The notes: generated from the sequence alone by a model not told the origin. A stretch of 6,374 nt of DNA from M0108 sp044228695 (GCA_044228695.1 JBGAUK010000133.1:1-6374), one strand, 5' to 3'; counted from the stretch's first letter, positions 1-5,851 are shown. Numbers and translations are program-made.

Positions 1-2
1 AA

Positions 3-209
3 GCCCTATACCCCTGGCGCCTTTTTCGCCGCGAAGACCGCCCGATCGAGTGGCCTTTGTTTTGAGTAGAAAACACCGCGCCGACCCTGATCCAGGTGAT
101 CAAGGTCGTGGATCTCTCCAACCTGCGGCCAGATCAGGTTCAGAAAGCTATCTTCATGGCGTTCGTAGCAGCGCGGCACAAGACCCAGAGATTCGTGCCC
201 TTGCTCTGA
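3..209 (+). pseudogene. Unrecognised plus-strand coding remnant with in-frame TGA
   Basis: Reading the plus strand in one frame from base 3 gives a protein-like stretch ending in IEWPLF, then a TGA at 63-65. The same frame then continues open from 66 to a second TGA at 207-209. The second part has alternating hydrophobic residues (TLIQVIKVVDLSNL) followed by a plausible amphipathic helix (RPDQVQKAIFMAFVAARH). I do not recognise the family and assign no function. There is no convincing start codon or ribosome binding site after the internal TGA, so the simplest reading is the 3' end of a gene, partly outside the window, broken by one stop. It would converge on the HEPN gene with a 25-bp gap. 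An open minus-strand frame also covers this stretch, but it starts inside the HEPN gene and looks like a shadow. The call is weak because the region is short and at the window edge. Confidence 0.3.
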
Positions 210-234
210 CGAAAGCGCCAAGACAAAAGCCCCA

Positions 235-633
235 TCAGCCCGCTCCTGGGTCTGTGGGGAACGCCTGCCGCATTGCGTGAACAAAGGCAATCGCTTGAGA
301 AACCGCCCATGCAGCATGTTTGTGATCCACCGTCTCCCCCTTGTAATCGGCAACAAGGCGAATCTCCTCGGCGCGGTTCAGTGCGCGTCCGAGTTCCAGT
401 GAGACTCGCCCTGGCTTGACTAGGTGCAGGCTGAAGGCGGCAATGACCCCGCCGTGGGTCCGTGGGACTTCCGCGCCGCTCTGCACGCCCGCGGCGAGTA
501 GAGCGGCCCTGGCTGCATCGAACATGGCGTAGTAGGCGCGATTACAGGCACCATCCAGATCGCCGGTATTGAGCAGCAATTGCGCCGATTCCGCCGCACG
601 GATTGCCTTTGCCATCAACTCGGTCGCGGTCAA
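235..633 (-). CDS. HEPN-domain protein (PF05168/COG1895-like), putative toxin partner of the adjacent NTase
   Basis: This is a 132-residue, mainly helical protein. Residues 24-50 contain the HEPN helix pattern (GDLDGACNRAYYAMFDAARA). Residues 58-62 (RTHGG) and 89-97 (EEIRLVADY) match the conserved middle and late helices of COG1895-type HEPN proteins. HEPN proteins next to minimal nucleotidyltransferases are often RNases in toxin-antitoxin pairs. The RX4HXY (RX4-6H) catalytic motif of HepT-type toxins is absent: no arginine has a histidine at the right spacing. It may therefore be a non-nucleolytic or divergent HEPN. The start is TTG at 633-631, overlapping the upstream NTase stop (TTGA). It is supported by GGGAAGG nine bases upstream; an ATG at 615-613 would lose six residues and has no such site. 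Family assignment is good, toxin role is inference. Confidence 0.85.
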   Translation of the reverse strand: MTATELMAKAIRAAESAQLLLNTGDLDGACNRAYYAMFDAARAALLAAGVQSGAEVPRTHGGVIAAFSLHLVKPGRVSLELGRALNRAEEIRLVADYKGETVDHKHAAWAVSQAIAFVHAMRQAFPTDPGAG

Positions 634-989
634 AGGCGTATACCTTCCCGGCTGATATTCGTCAGCAACCTGGGATTAGAGTACGACTCCGGATGTGTCC
701 ACTCGGCATCCCAAATAGGCAACGGCTGGATGCGGATTCCGGTCTCAAGCAAAACATCATAGGCGACATCGGACAGGTCCAGTTTAGTATCAAGAAAATC
801 GACCCGCGCTCCGCTCAGCAGGACCGCGACATCGGCGTCGCTGTCCGCGCGAAAATCGCCCCTGGCGCGACTACCGAACAGGTAGGCACCGCTGACGGCG
901 TAACGCGCCGAGACCCGCCCCAGAAAGAGACGCACGGCCTGAAGCGTAGGAGAAGCAAGCTCAGGGTTGTCGCCTTTTTTGTCGGTCAC
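630..989 (-). CDS. Minimal nucleotidyltransferase (MNT), putative antitoxin paired with HEPN
   Basis: This is a 119-residue Pol-beta-superfamily minimal nucleotidyltransferase. The active-site motif GSX10DXD is intact: GS at residues 39-40 (LFGSRARGDF) and SDAD with aspartates 51 and 53. A likely third acidic residue is D78 in the strand VAYDVLL. The C-terminus, NISREGIRL, is of the kind usual for these proteins. In the characterised MntA/HepT pair the MNT chain adds AMP to a tyrosine of the HEPN toxin. This HEPN lacks the RX4HXY motif that holds that tyrosine, so the same chemistry cannot be assumed. The start is GTG at 989-987, chosen because AGGAG lies eight bases upstream; the frame stays open for another 30 residues to 1079, but that extension overlaps the previous gene. 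It begins 11 nt after the first NTase and its stop overlaps the HEPN start. Confidence 0.88.
   Translation of the reverse strand: MTDKKGDNPELASPTLQAVRLFLGRVSARYAVSGAYLFGSRARGDFRADSDADVAVLLSGARVDFLDTKLDLSDVAYDVLLETGIRIQPLPIWDAEWTHPESYSNPRLLTNISREGIRL
643..649 (-). promoter_or_regulatory. Ribosome binding site deciding the TTG start of the HEPN gene
   Basis: On the minus strand GGGAAGG lies inside the last codons of the upstream NTase gene, nine bases before TTG 633-631. It favours the TTG start over the ATG six codons later and implies translational coupling with the NTase gene. Confidence 0.5.
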
Positions 990-997
990 AGACCTAT

Positions 998-1002
998 CTC
1001 CT
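998..1002 (-). promoter_or_regulatory. Shine-Dalgarno site (AGGAG) for the second NTase gene
   Basis: The minus strand reads TAGGAGATAGGTCTGTG. AGGAG overlaps the stop codon (TAG, 1003-1001) of the first NTase gene and sits eight bases before GTG 989-987. This fixes the start well downstream of the longest open frame. Confidence 0.6.
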
Positions 1003-1354
1003 ATTCGATAAGAGCGATGCGGTTGGCAGAACGTCCAACAGCTCGAGGATAGACGACCCGCCCCTCCCGCAGTGCCCAAAACAGGGCGGATCCTGGCTGG
1101 TTGCCCCAGCGCTCCACCTCGGCGCGGGAGTACACCAGGATATCGACCGGAATACGCAGCGGACGCACCAAGCCCCGCAGGCGCACCATCTCCGCGGCAC
1201 GATCCGGGACCTCGGTCTCAATGACCAGCAGGTCGAGATCGGACTCCACCCGCGCCTCCCCACGGGCATGGGAACCGAAGACGAGGATGCGCTCGGGTTG
1301 GGCCGCTTTCGCGAGCCGCTCCACGGCCGCGGCTATCTGGGGTTGCGTGATCAT
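1001..1354 (-). CDS. Second minimal nucleotidyltransferase (MNT/COG1708-like)
   Basis: This is a 117-residue Pol-beta-fold nucleotidyltransferase with GSX10DXD intact: GS at 27-28 (LVFGSHARGE), aspartates D39 and D41 (SDLDLLV) and a probable third acidic residue D71 in RIPVDILV. The later part, YSRAEVERW then GSALFWALREGRVVY, is typical of MNT proteins usually encoded beside their own HEPN partner. Here the next gene is another MNT and only one HEPN follows. The two NTases are clearly different proteins outside the active site, so this is not a recent tandem duplication. ATG 1354-1352 is the first gene of the minus-strand module. The only upstream Shine-Dalgarno candidate is weak (CAGGG). A poor promoter-like pair (TTACCT, 16 bp, TATAGC) lies about 20-45 bases upstream. 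Enzyme family is secure, substrate unknown. Confidence 0.88.
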   Translation of the reverse strand: MITQPQIAAAVERLAKAAQPERILVFGSHARGEARVESDLDLLVIETEVPDRAAEMVRLRGLVRPLRIPVDILVYSRAEVERWGNQPGSALFWALREGRVVYPRAVGRSANRIALIE

Positions 1355-1403
1355 TTGCCCTGACTGTCATTGGCTATACCCCACCACTCTAGGGAGGTAA
1401 CGC

Positions 1404-1429
1404 AACCCCGTCCAGCCGGCGACAGGGTT
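1404..1429. repeat. Imperfect inverted repeat in the divergent region upstream of lgt
   Basis: AACCC (1404-1408) pairs with GGGTT (1425-1429). After a C/A mismatch, GTC (1410-1412) pairs with GAC (1421-1423), leaving an 8-nt loop (CAGCCGGC). It sits between the divergent NTase and lgt starts. It could be an operator or a chance structure; there is no T-tract, so it is not a classical terminator. Confidence 0.3.
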
Positions 1430-1492
1430 ATCGACGCTGAAGAAGTCGCTCCCCGAGGCCGTCAATCCACCCCTCCGAACGCCAGTGTGCGC

Positions 1493-1498
1493 TAAAAT
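1493..1498 (+). promoter_or_regulatory. Possible -10 element (TAAAAT) just before lgt
   Basis: TAAAAT differs from TATAAT at one base. If used, transcription would begin about seven bases downstream, at or next to ATG 1506, giving an essentially leaderless mRNA. No good -35 element is seen about 17 bp upstream (CCCCTC at 1470-1475), so the call is weak. Confidence 0.25.
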
Positions 1499-1505
1499 GC
1501 CCCCC

Positions 1506-2336
1506 ATGTTGACCTATCCCGATATCGACCCCGTCGCCCTGGCCCTGGGCCCCCTCAAGATCCACTGGTACGGGCTCATGTACCTGATCGGCTTTGGCGC
1601 CTTCTGGGCCCTGGGCCGTTACCGCGCCCGGCGGCCGGATTCGGGCTGGACCGCCCCGATGGTGGACGACCTCCTCTTTTATGGCGTGATCGGCGTCATC
1701 GTCGGTGGCCGCCTGGGCTACATGCTCTTCTACAGCTTCGACCAGATCCTCGCCAACCCCCTCAATCTGCTGAAGGTCTGGCAGGGCGGCATGTCCTTCC
1801 ATGGTGGTCTCATCGGCGTCCTGATCGCCATGACGCTCTTCGGGAGCCGGCGCGGGCTCGGCTTCTTTCAGGTCACGGACTTCATCGCCCCCCTGGTGCC
1901 CCTGGGCCTGCTGGCCGGACGCATCGGCAACTTCATCAATGGCGAACTCTGGGGCCGGGCCACGGAGGCCGCCTGGGGTGTGCGCCTGCCCTGCCCGCGC
2001 TTTCCGGAACAGTGCCGCGACCTGCCCCTCGGGACCGAATGGAGTCTGGCCCTGCACCCCTCGCAACTCTACGAGGCGGTCCTGGAAGGGCTGGCGCTAT
2101 TCCTCATCCTCTGGATCTACTCCCGTCGCCCACGCCCGACCATGGCCGTGTCTGGACTTTTTCTTCTCTGCTATGGCCTCTTCCGGGGCTTGATAGAGTT
2201 GGTGCGGGTGCCGGACAGCCACATTGGCTACCTGGCCTTCAACTGGCTCACCATGGGCCAGCTCCTGAGCCTGCCCATGATCCTGGCGGGCATCCTCCTC
2301 CTCGTCCTGGCTTATCGGCGTTCGGCTACGACTTGA
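1506..2336 (+). CDS. lgt: Phosphatidylglycerol--prolipoprotein diacylglyceryl transferase Lgt
   Basis: Lgt is an inner-membrane enzyme that moves diacylglycerol from phosphatidylglycerol to the lipobox cysteine of prolipoproteins, the first step of lipoprotein maturation. The 276-residue protein has several hydrophobic membrane segments and the family landmarks: HWYGLMY (Y22), FHGG (H99), the Lgt signature GRIGNFINGELWGR (R139, N142, E147, G150), HPSQLYE at 184-190 and FRGLIELVR (R227, E231). These correspond to the essential residues known from E. coli Lgt (Y26, H103, R143, N146, E151, R239, E243). Length is normal for the family. ATG 1506 is chosen because MLTYPDIDPVAL matches the usual N-terminus; GTG 1485 and ATG 1497 are in frame and also possible. 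No start has a visible Shine-Dalgarno site. The next gene encodes a predicted lipoprotein, hence a likely substrate. Confidence 0.97.
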   Translation: MLTYPDIDPVALALGPLKIHWYGLMYLIGFGAFWALGRYRARRPDSGWTAPMVDDLLFYGVIGVIVGGRLGYMLFYSFDQILANPLNLLKVWQGGMSFHGGLIGVLIAMTLFGSRRGLGFFQVTDFIAPLVPLGLLAGRIGNFINGELWGRATEAAWGVRLPCPRFPEQCRDLPLGTEWSLALHPSQLYEAVLEGLALFLILWIYSRRPRPTMAVSGLFLLCYGLFRGLIELVRVPDSHIGYLAFNWLTMGQLLSLPMILAGILLLVLAYRRSATT

Positions 2337-2338
2337 CC

Positions 2339-2389
2339 CAACCCGCCTTTCCCCCGACATAGGTATACGTCCGGGCCTGGGGCGGGTTG
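2339..2389. repeat. Inverted repeat / terminator-like hairpin downstream of lgt
   Basis: Three bases after the lgt stop, CAACCCGCC (2339-2347) pairs perfectly with GGCGGGTTG (2381-2389). Inside it, CCCGAC (2353-2358) can pair with GTCCGGG (2369-2375) with one bulged C, leaving a 10-nt loop. The structure is well placed to end lgt transcription or protect its 3' end. It lacks a following T-tract, so an intrinsic terminator is not proven. Confidence 0.45.
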
Positions 2390-2407
2390 CCAGTGGGCCC
2401 CAACCCC

Positions 2408-2436
2408 TTGACGCCAGAGACCTCTCGTCGTTTACT
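2408..2436 (+). promoter_or_regulatory. Candidate sigma70 promoter for the L,D-transpeptidase gene
   Basis: TTGACG (2408-2413, five of six -35 bases) is followed after 17 bp by TTTACT (2431-2436, four of six -10 bases). The surrounding stretch (about 2430-2460) is clearly more AT-rich than its neighbours. Transcription would start near 2443, about 30 bases before ATG 2475. This suggests the gene is transcribed separately from lgt. Confidence 0.4.
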
Positions 2437-2474
2437 TTAAGTATTGTAATGAACTGACTGAACCGAGTAGTGGT

Positions 2475-3047
2475 ATGACCTCTAATCCCTTGTTTAGCTT
2501 AGACTCCTCCGCGATGGGCTTCGCCAGGGCCGGCGCCCTGGTCTGCGCGGCCCTATGTCTGACGACCTGGCTGGCGGGCTGTTCCACGACCAAGGATACC
2601 GCGCCGGCCAAGTTGGCGACCGCCGACGAGGTGGTGGTGGACAAGTCTGATCGCCGCCTGAAGCTGATGAAGGGCGGGCAGGTGATGCGGGAATACCGCG
2701 TCGCCCTCGGCAAGGACCCGGTGGGTCCCAAATTCCGCGAGGGCGACCAGCGCACCCCGGAAGGCGTGTATGTTCTCGATTGGCGCAACCACAGAAGCAA
2801 CTACTACAAGTCCCTGCACGTCTCCTATCCAAACCTTGATGATCGCCTGCGCGCCGAGGAGGCCGGTTACAAGCCGGGCGGCATGATCATGATTCACGGC
2901 AAGCCCAACTACATTCACTCGCCCACGGTGCTGGCCGAATATGACCGCCTCGACTGGACCAATGGCTGCATCGCGGTCAATAACAAGGAGATGGACGAGA
3001 TCTGGCATGCTGTCAGGGATGGCACCACCATCCGTATCGTCCCCTAG
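2475..3047 (+). CDS. L,D-transpeptidase (YkuD domain) lipoprotein, YafK/ErfK-like
   Basis: YkuD-fold L,D-transpeptidases are periplasmic cysteine enzymes acting on peptidoglycan stem peptides: 3-3 cross-links, attachment of Braun lipoprotein or, in YafK/DpaA, its release. The 190-residue protein starts with a lipoprotein signal peptide (hydrophobic ALVCAALCLTTWL) and a lipobox LAGC with C36. The YkuD core runs from about 51 to 190: the substrate-side motif GDQRTPEGVY (90-99), the catalytic-site histidine H141 (MIMIHG) and the nucleophile C165 in DWTNGCIAV. The usual SHGCIR is replaced by TNGCIAV, typical of the YafK-like branch. No LysM or other wall-binding domain is present. The start is uncertain: ATG 2475 gives a long n-region, ATG 2514 (residue 14) a more standard signal peptide; neither has a strong ribosome site. 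Lipidation would need Lgt, encoded next door. Cross-linker or Lpp-cleaving activity cannot be told from sequence. Confidence 0.92.
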   Translation: MTSNPLFSLDSSAMGFARAGALVCAALCLTTWLAGCSTTKDTAPAKLATADEVVVDKSDRRLKLMKGGQVMREYRVALGKDPVGPKFREGDQRTPEGVYVLDWRNHRSNYYKSLHVSYPNLDDRLRAEEAGYKPGGMIMIHGKPNYIHSPTVLAEYDRLDWTNGCIAVNNKEMDEIWHAVRDGTTIRIVP

Positions 3048-3054
3048 GACCCCT

Positions 3055-3073
3055 GGTCGGCCACCCGCCGGCC
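3055..3073. terminator. Hairpin between convergent genes, possible bidirectional terminator
   Basis: GGTCGGC (3055-3061) pairs with GCCGGCC (3067-3073) through seven pairs including one G-T wobble, around a 5-nt loop (CACCC). It lies in the 30-bp gap between the stop of the transpeptidase gene and the stop of the minus-strand TldE-like gene. Position favours a terminator for both, but neither strand has a T-run after it. Confidence 0.35.
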
Positions 3074-3077
3074 CCCC

Positions 3078-4409
3078 TTACAAGGCCAACTCGATGCCGC
3101 TGACCAGGATGCCTGGCAGCAGGGCGCTCGCGGAGGAGCGGCCCTCGTAGGTCTCGGGGGAGACCAGGAGTTCCCGCTCCCGCGTCAGCCCTTCGAGGCG
3201 ATCACCCAGCAGATGATAGAGGGAGTCGTCGAAGCGCATCGCCGTGACCGGTGCGATGGCTTTGCCGTTTTCCACCCAGAAGGTCGCGAAGCGGGTCATG
3301 CCCGTAATGCGGCAGTCGTTGCGGTCGGCATAGTTGAGATACCAGAGGTTCCCGATCGCCAGGCCGGTGTCCAGGCGGCGGGGCATCTCGGCGGTGGGGA
3401 TATCGCCCGACTCCAGGGCCAGGGACTCCGGGCCCTCCCCGGCGGCGTTGACGGCCTGGCTATATTCCTTGGCGCTGCGGCTGTCCACCAGGCAATCCTG
3501 GTAGCGACCGCGGGCGATGAGGGTGACGGCCTCGGGCTTGACGAAACCTTCACCGGTGAAGCGGGTGGCCAGCCCCCGGGCATGCTCCTCGCGCAGGGTG
3601 ACCCGGGGGTCCAGGTGGCGTTCGCCCCGCGCCAGGCGGAGCAGCGGCGTCTGGGCGGTCTTGTGGTCCTTGAGGCCAAAGCCACCCCAGGCCAGGAGGT
3701 CGAACAGCTCAGCCACCGCCGCCGGGGCCAGATAGGCGCGATAGCGACCCGGCGGGATGGCGCGGGCCGGGCGGGCCAGGATCTCCAGATCGCGGCGCAC
3801 CCCCGCCAGCTTGGCGGCCAGGGCCTGGGGGTCCCAGACGAAACCGCTCAGATTGGCCTTGACCGCCTTGTCGCCCTCCCGGTAGCAACTGAAATCCAGA
3901 TTGAAGCTGCGGCTGGCGTGCCAGTGGCGGTGGCCCAGGGAGCTGGCAAAGCCCGCGCTCAGCTCCCCGCTGGCCCAGATGCCGACCAGTTCCAGACCCT
4001 CGGCGGCGCGGTGCAGGTCGGCGATGGCCCCGGGGCCATCCCAATCCCCATCGGCACCTCCCCCGTTCAGGACCTGGTGGCTCGTGGAGGGCTCGGTCGC
4101 ATAGTTGAGATAGGGATCCTCGGGAACATGGGGCAGCCGTTCCCGCAGGCGCTCTATCAGACCCAGGGCCCGGGCCAGGTCCTCATCCAGATCGCCGCTC
4201 AGATCGCAGCTTGCCTGGGCCTGGCGCCGACCCTCGATCAGATCCAGGCTCAAACTCCAGGCGCGCAGGCCGCCGGCCTGACGCACCCGATTGCCGTTGA
4301 GGCGCACGAAGTCCGAATCCTCGCCGTCCAGGTTGCACAGCAAGACCTCGCCGCCCCGCAAGGCTTGGGTCAGGCGGGTGGTGAGCTCGAAAAAGGCCGC
4401 GCCCCTCAT
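3078..4409 (-). CDS. TldD/PmbA-family protein, TldE-like subunit without HExxxH
   Basis: This 443-residue protein belongs to the TldD/PmbA (TldE) family, in which a TldD chain carrying the metal site pairs with a TldE chain that lacks it. The C-terminal region shows family features: GNLWYLNY (353-360), RITGMTRFATFWVENGK (367-383) and a final hydrophobic stretch LLPGILVSGIELAL. No HExxxH is present, so it should be the non-catalytic partner. Its length is close to PmbA (about 450), but it is distinct from the PmbA encoded two genes upstream. The start is ATG 4409-4407, overlapping the previous stop as ATGA and preceded by GGAGG six bases away. The frame stays open upstream to 4646, but that part overlaps the preceding gene and reads as low-complexity R/G/A sequence. 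It is the last gene of the operon. The substrate is unknown. Confidence 0.88.
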   Translation of the reverse strand: MRGAAFFELTTRLTQALRGGEVLLCNLDGEDSDFVRLNGNRVRQAGGLRAWSLSLDLIEGRRQAQASCDLSGDLDEDLARALGLIERLRERLPHVPEDPYLNYATEPSTSHQVLNGGGADGDWDGPGAIADLHRAAEGLELVGIWASGELSAGFASSLGHRHWHASRSFNLDFSCYREGDKAVKANLSGFVWDPQALAAKLAGVRRDLEILARPARAIPPGRYRAYLAPAAVAELFDLLAWGGFGLKDHKTAQTPLLRLARGERHLDPRVTLREEHARGLATRFTGEGFVKPEAVTLIARGRYQDCLVDSRSAKEYSQAVNAAGEGPESLALESGDIPTAEMPRRLDTGLAIGNLWYLNYADRNDCRITGMTRFATFWVENGKAIAPVTAMRFDDSLYHLLGDRLEGLTRERELLVSPETYEGRSSASALLPGILVSGIELAL

Positions 4410-5848
4410 TCCCCGCCTCCGAAGACCTCGACATCCCGAAAGAGGGCGGGCGGCGAGGCGTGTCCCACCTGCACAGCCTGATTGGGCTCGCCCTTGCCAC
4501 AGGTATAGACACCCCGGACCTCCTGGCTGGCGGCGGCGCCGACCCCCGCCAGGGAGCGCCAAAAGCTTGCGGAGATGCCGCGATAACCTGGATTCCGCAC
4601 CAGGCCGCCGAGCTCCCCGTCCTCGATCAGACGCCCCAGCTCGCAACCAAACTGGAACTTATTGCGGCTATCGTCGATGGACCAGGAGCGGTTGGTGTCC
4701 ATGAGGACGCCCCTTTCGACCTGGCCAATGAGGCTGGCCAGACTGTCCTGCCCAGGCTCCAGGTTGAGATTGGCCATGCGATCGATGGGCGGCCGGTCCC
4801 AGGCGCAGGCGCGGGCGTTGGCCACGCCAGGCAGGCCGGAGCGGGCCTGGGACAGGCGGCTACCCAGGGGCCGTTCCAGGATACCGGCGCGGATCAGGAC
4901 CTGGCGCTCCGCCAGGGTGCCCTCGTCATCGGCGACAGCGCTGGCGAGTTCGCCGGGGACGCTGGGGTCGAAGGTGACGTTGAGCAGCTCCGAGCCGTAG
5001 CGGTAGGACCCGAACATGTCCTGGGTGACGAAACTGGTGCCGGCGTAATTGCGCTCGTCGCCCAGGATGCGGTCCAGCTCCAGGGGGTGACCGATGCTCT
5101 CGTGGATCTGTAGCACCATCTGGCTCGGCATCAAAATCAGGTCACGGACGCCCACGGGGCACTCCGGGGCCGCCAACAGGGCGATGGCCTCCTCGGCGAC
5201 TCGCTGGGCGTCCGCCCGGAAACCCACCCGGGCCAGGCGTTCAAGCCCGCCCTGCCCGCCCCAGTCGGCGCCGCCGCCGTGGCGGCTCTGGGTCTGGCTC
5301 CCCGCGTTGGCCACCGCCACCAGGCCGGAGGAGATTTGATCAAAGACCTGGCGAATCTCGCCCCCGTCGCTGGTGACCAGCAACTGCTGGACCCGCCGCC
5401 GGCCCAGCCAGGCGGTACTATCGACGATACGGTCGTCGATCTCCAAGGCCGCGCAGGCCTCCCGCAGCAGATCGAGCTTGGCCACCAGGCTCAGGGATTC
5501 CCAGGGCTCGGCGACGGTGCTGGCGTATTCCGCCCGCAGGCTGGAACGGGGATAAAGTCCCCCATCAAAGAGTCCCAGTCGGGCATGCAGCTCCGCCCAG
5601 CCGGCCGCCCGTTCCCAGGCGGCGGCCAGGCCGGCGGCGCTGAGATCGGAGGTGGCGCCATAGCCGATGCCAGCCCCCCGCACCAGGGTCAGGAAGACGC
5701 CGAGACTGGAGCCCAGGACGCTCGGCTCGGTCACCCCCTGACGCACCGCCAGTTCGTCCGTCTCCTCGCTCACCAGCCGCGCGGACCAGTAGTCCCCGGC
5801 CGGGGCGGAGCGGCGGCAACGGTCGGCGAAGGCGCTCAGGTGCTCCAT
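4406..5848 (-). CDS. TldD-like zinc metallopeptidase subunit (HExxxH)
   Basis: This 480-residue TldD-family protein carries the metal-binding motif HESIGH (residues 249-254: H249, E250, H254) in the sequence MVLQIHESIGHPLELD. A conserved cysteine, C450 in VYTCGKGEPNQ, is positioned like the third metal ligand of E. coli TldD. TldD/TldE heterodimers degrade unfolded or small peptides and help process modified peptides such as microcin B17; that is family knowledge, not shown here. The protein differs from canonical TldD in its C-terminal region and is best regarded as a paralogous TldD-like subunit, likely paired with the TldE-like protein made from the next gene (ATGA overlap) or with PmbA. 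The start is ATG 5848-5846, three bases after the pmbA stop, with a G-rich site (GGGGG) nine bases upstream in the end of pmbA. Confidence 0.9.
   Translation of the reverse strand: MEHLSAFADRCRRSAPAGDYWSARLVSEETDELAVRQGVTEPSVLGSSLGVFLTLVRGAGIGYGATSDLSAAGLAAAWERAAGWAELHARLGLFDGGLYPRSSLRAEYASTVAEPWESLSLVAKLDLLREACAALEIDDRIVDSTAWLGRRRVQQLLVTSDGGEIRQVFDQISSGLVAVANAGSQTQSRHGGGADWGGQGGLERLARVGFRADAQRVAEEAIALLAAPECPVGVRDLILMPSQMVLQIHESIGHPLELDRILGDERNYAGTSFVTQDMFGSYRYGSELLNVTFDPSVPGELASAVADDEGTLAERQVLIRAGILERPLGSRLSQARSGLPGVANARACAWDRPPIDRMANLNLEPGQDSLASLIGQVERGVLMDTNRSWSIDDSRNKFQFGCELGRLIEDGELGGLVRNPGYRGISASFWRSLAGVGAAASQEVRGVYTCGKGEPNQAVQVGHASPPALFRDVEVFGGGE
4416..4420 (-). promoter_or_regulatory. 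Shine-Dalgarno site (GGAGG) fixing the TldE-like gene start
   Basis: On the minus strand GGAGG lies six bases before ATG 4409-4407, inside the last codons of the preceding TldD-like gene. It decides between this start and the much longer open frame beginning at 4646, and indicates translational coupling. Confidence 0.65.
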
Positions 5849-5851
5849 GCC

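Noticed and set aside
63..65. TGA as a selenocysteine codon in the left-edge frame
   Set aside because: No SECIS-like hairpin was apparent directly after it and no selenoprotein family is recognised; a broken gene or chance frame is simpler.
6..356. Minus-strand frame of 116 codons at the left edge, a possible fourth gene after the HEPN
   Set aside because: It starts inside the HEPN gene, overlaps it by more than 100 bases, shows no ribosome site or family motif, and the opposite strand reads more like protein.
603..1052. Plus-strand open frame opposite the second NTase
   Set aside because: The minus strand holds an intact GSX10DXD nucleotidyltransferase; the plus frame has no recognisable features.
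1355..1505. A short gene or RNA in the divergent intergenic region
   Set aside because: No start plus ribosome site and no strong structured RNA were seen beyond the weak inverted repeat at 1404-1429.
1428..2066. Minus-strand open frame of 212 codons inside lgt
   Set aside because: It is a complement of the lgt coding sequence, with no family features, and is excluded by the certain lgt call.
3213..4481. Long plus-strand open frame of 422 codons opposite the TldE-like gene
   Set aside because: It is a G/A/Q-rich antisense shadow of GC-rich codons; the minus-strand frame carries clear TldE-family motifs and a good ribosome site.
4410..4646. N-terminal extension of the TldE-like gene by 79 codons
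   Set aside because: It overlaps the end of the TldD-like gene, reads as R/G/A-rich filler, and the ATGA overlap with GGAGG supports the start at 4409.
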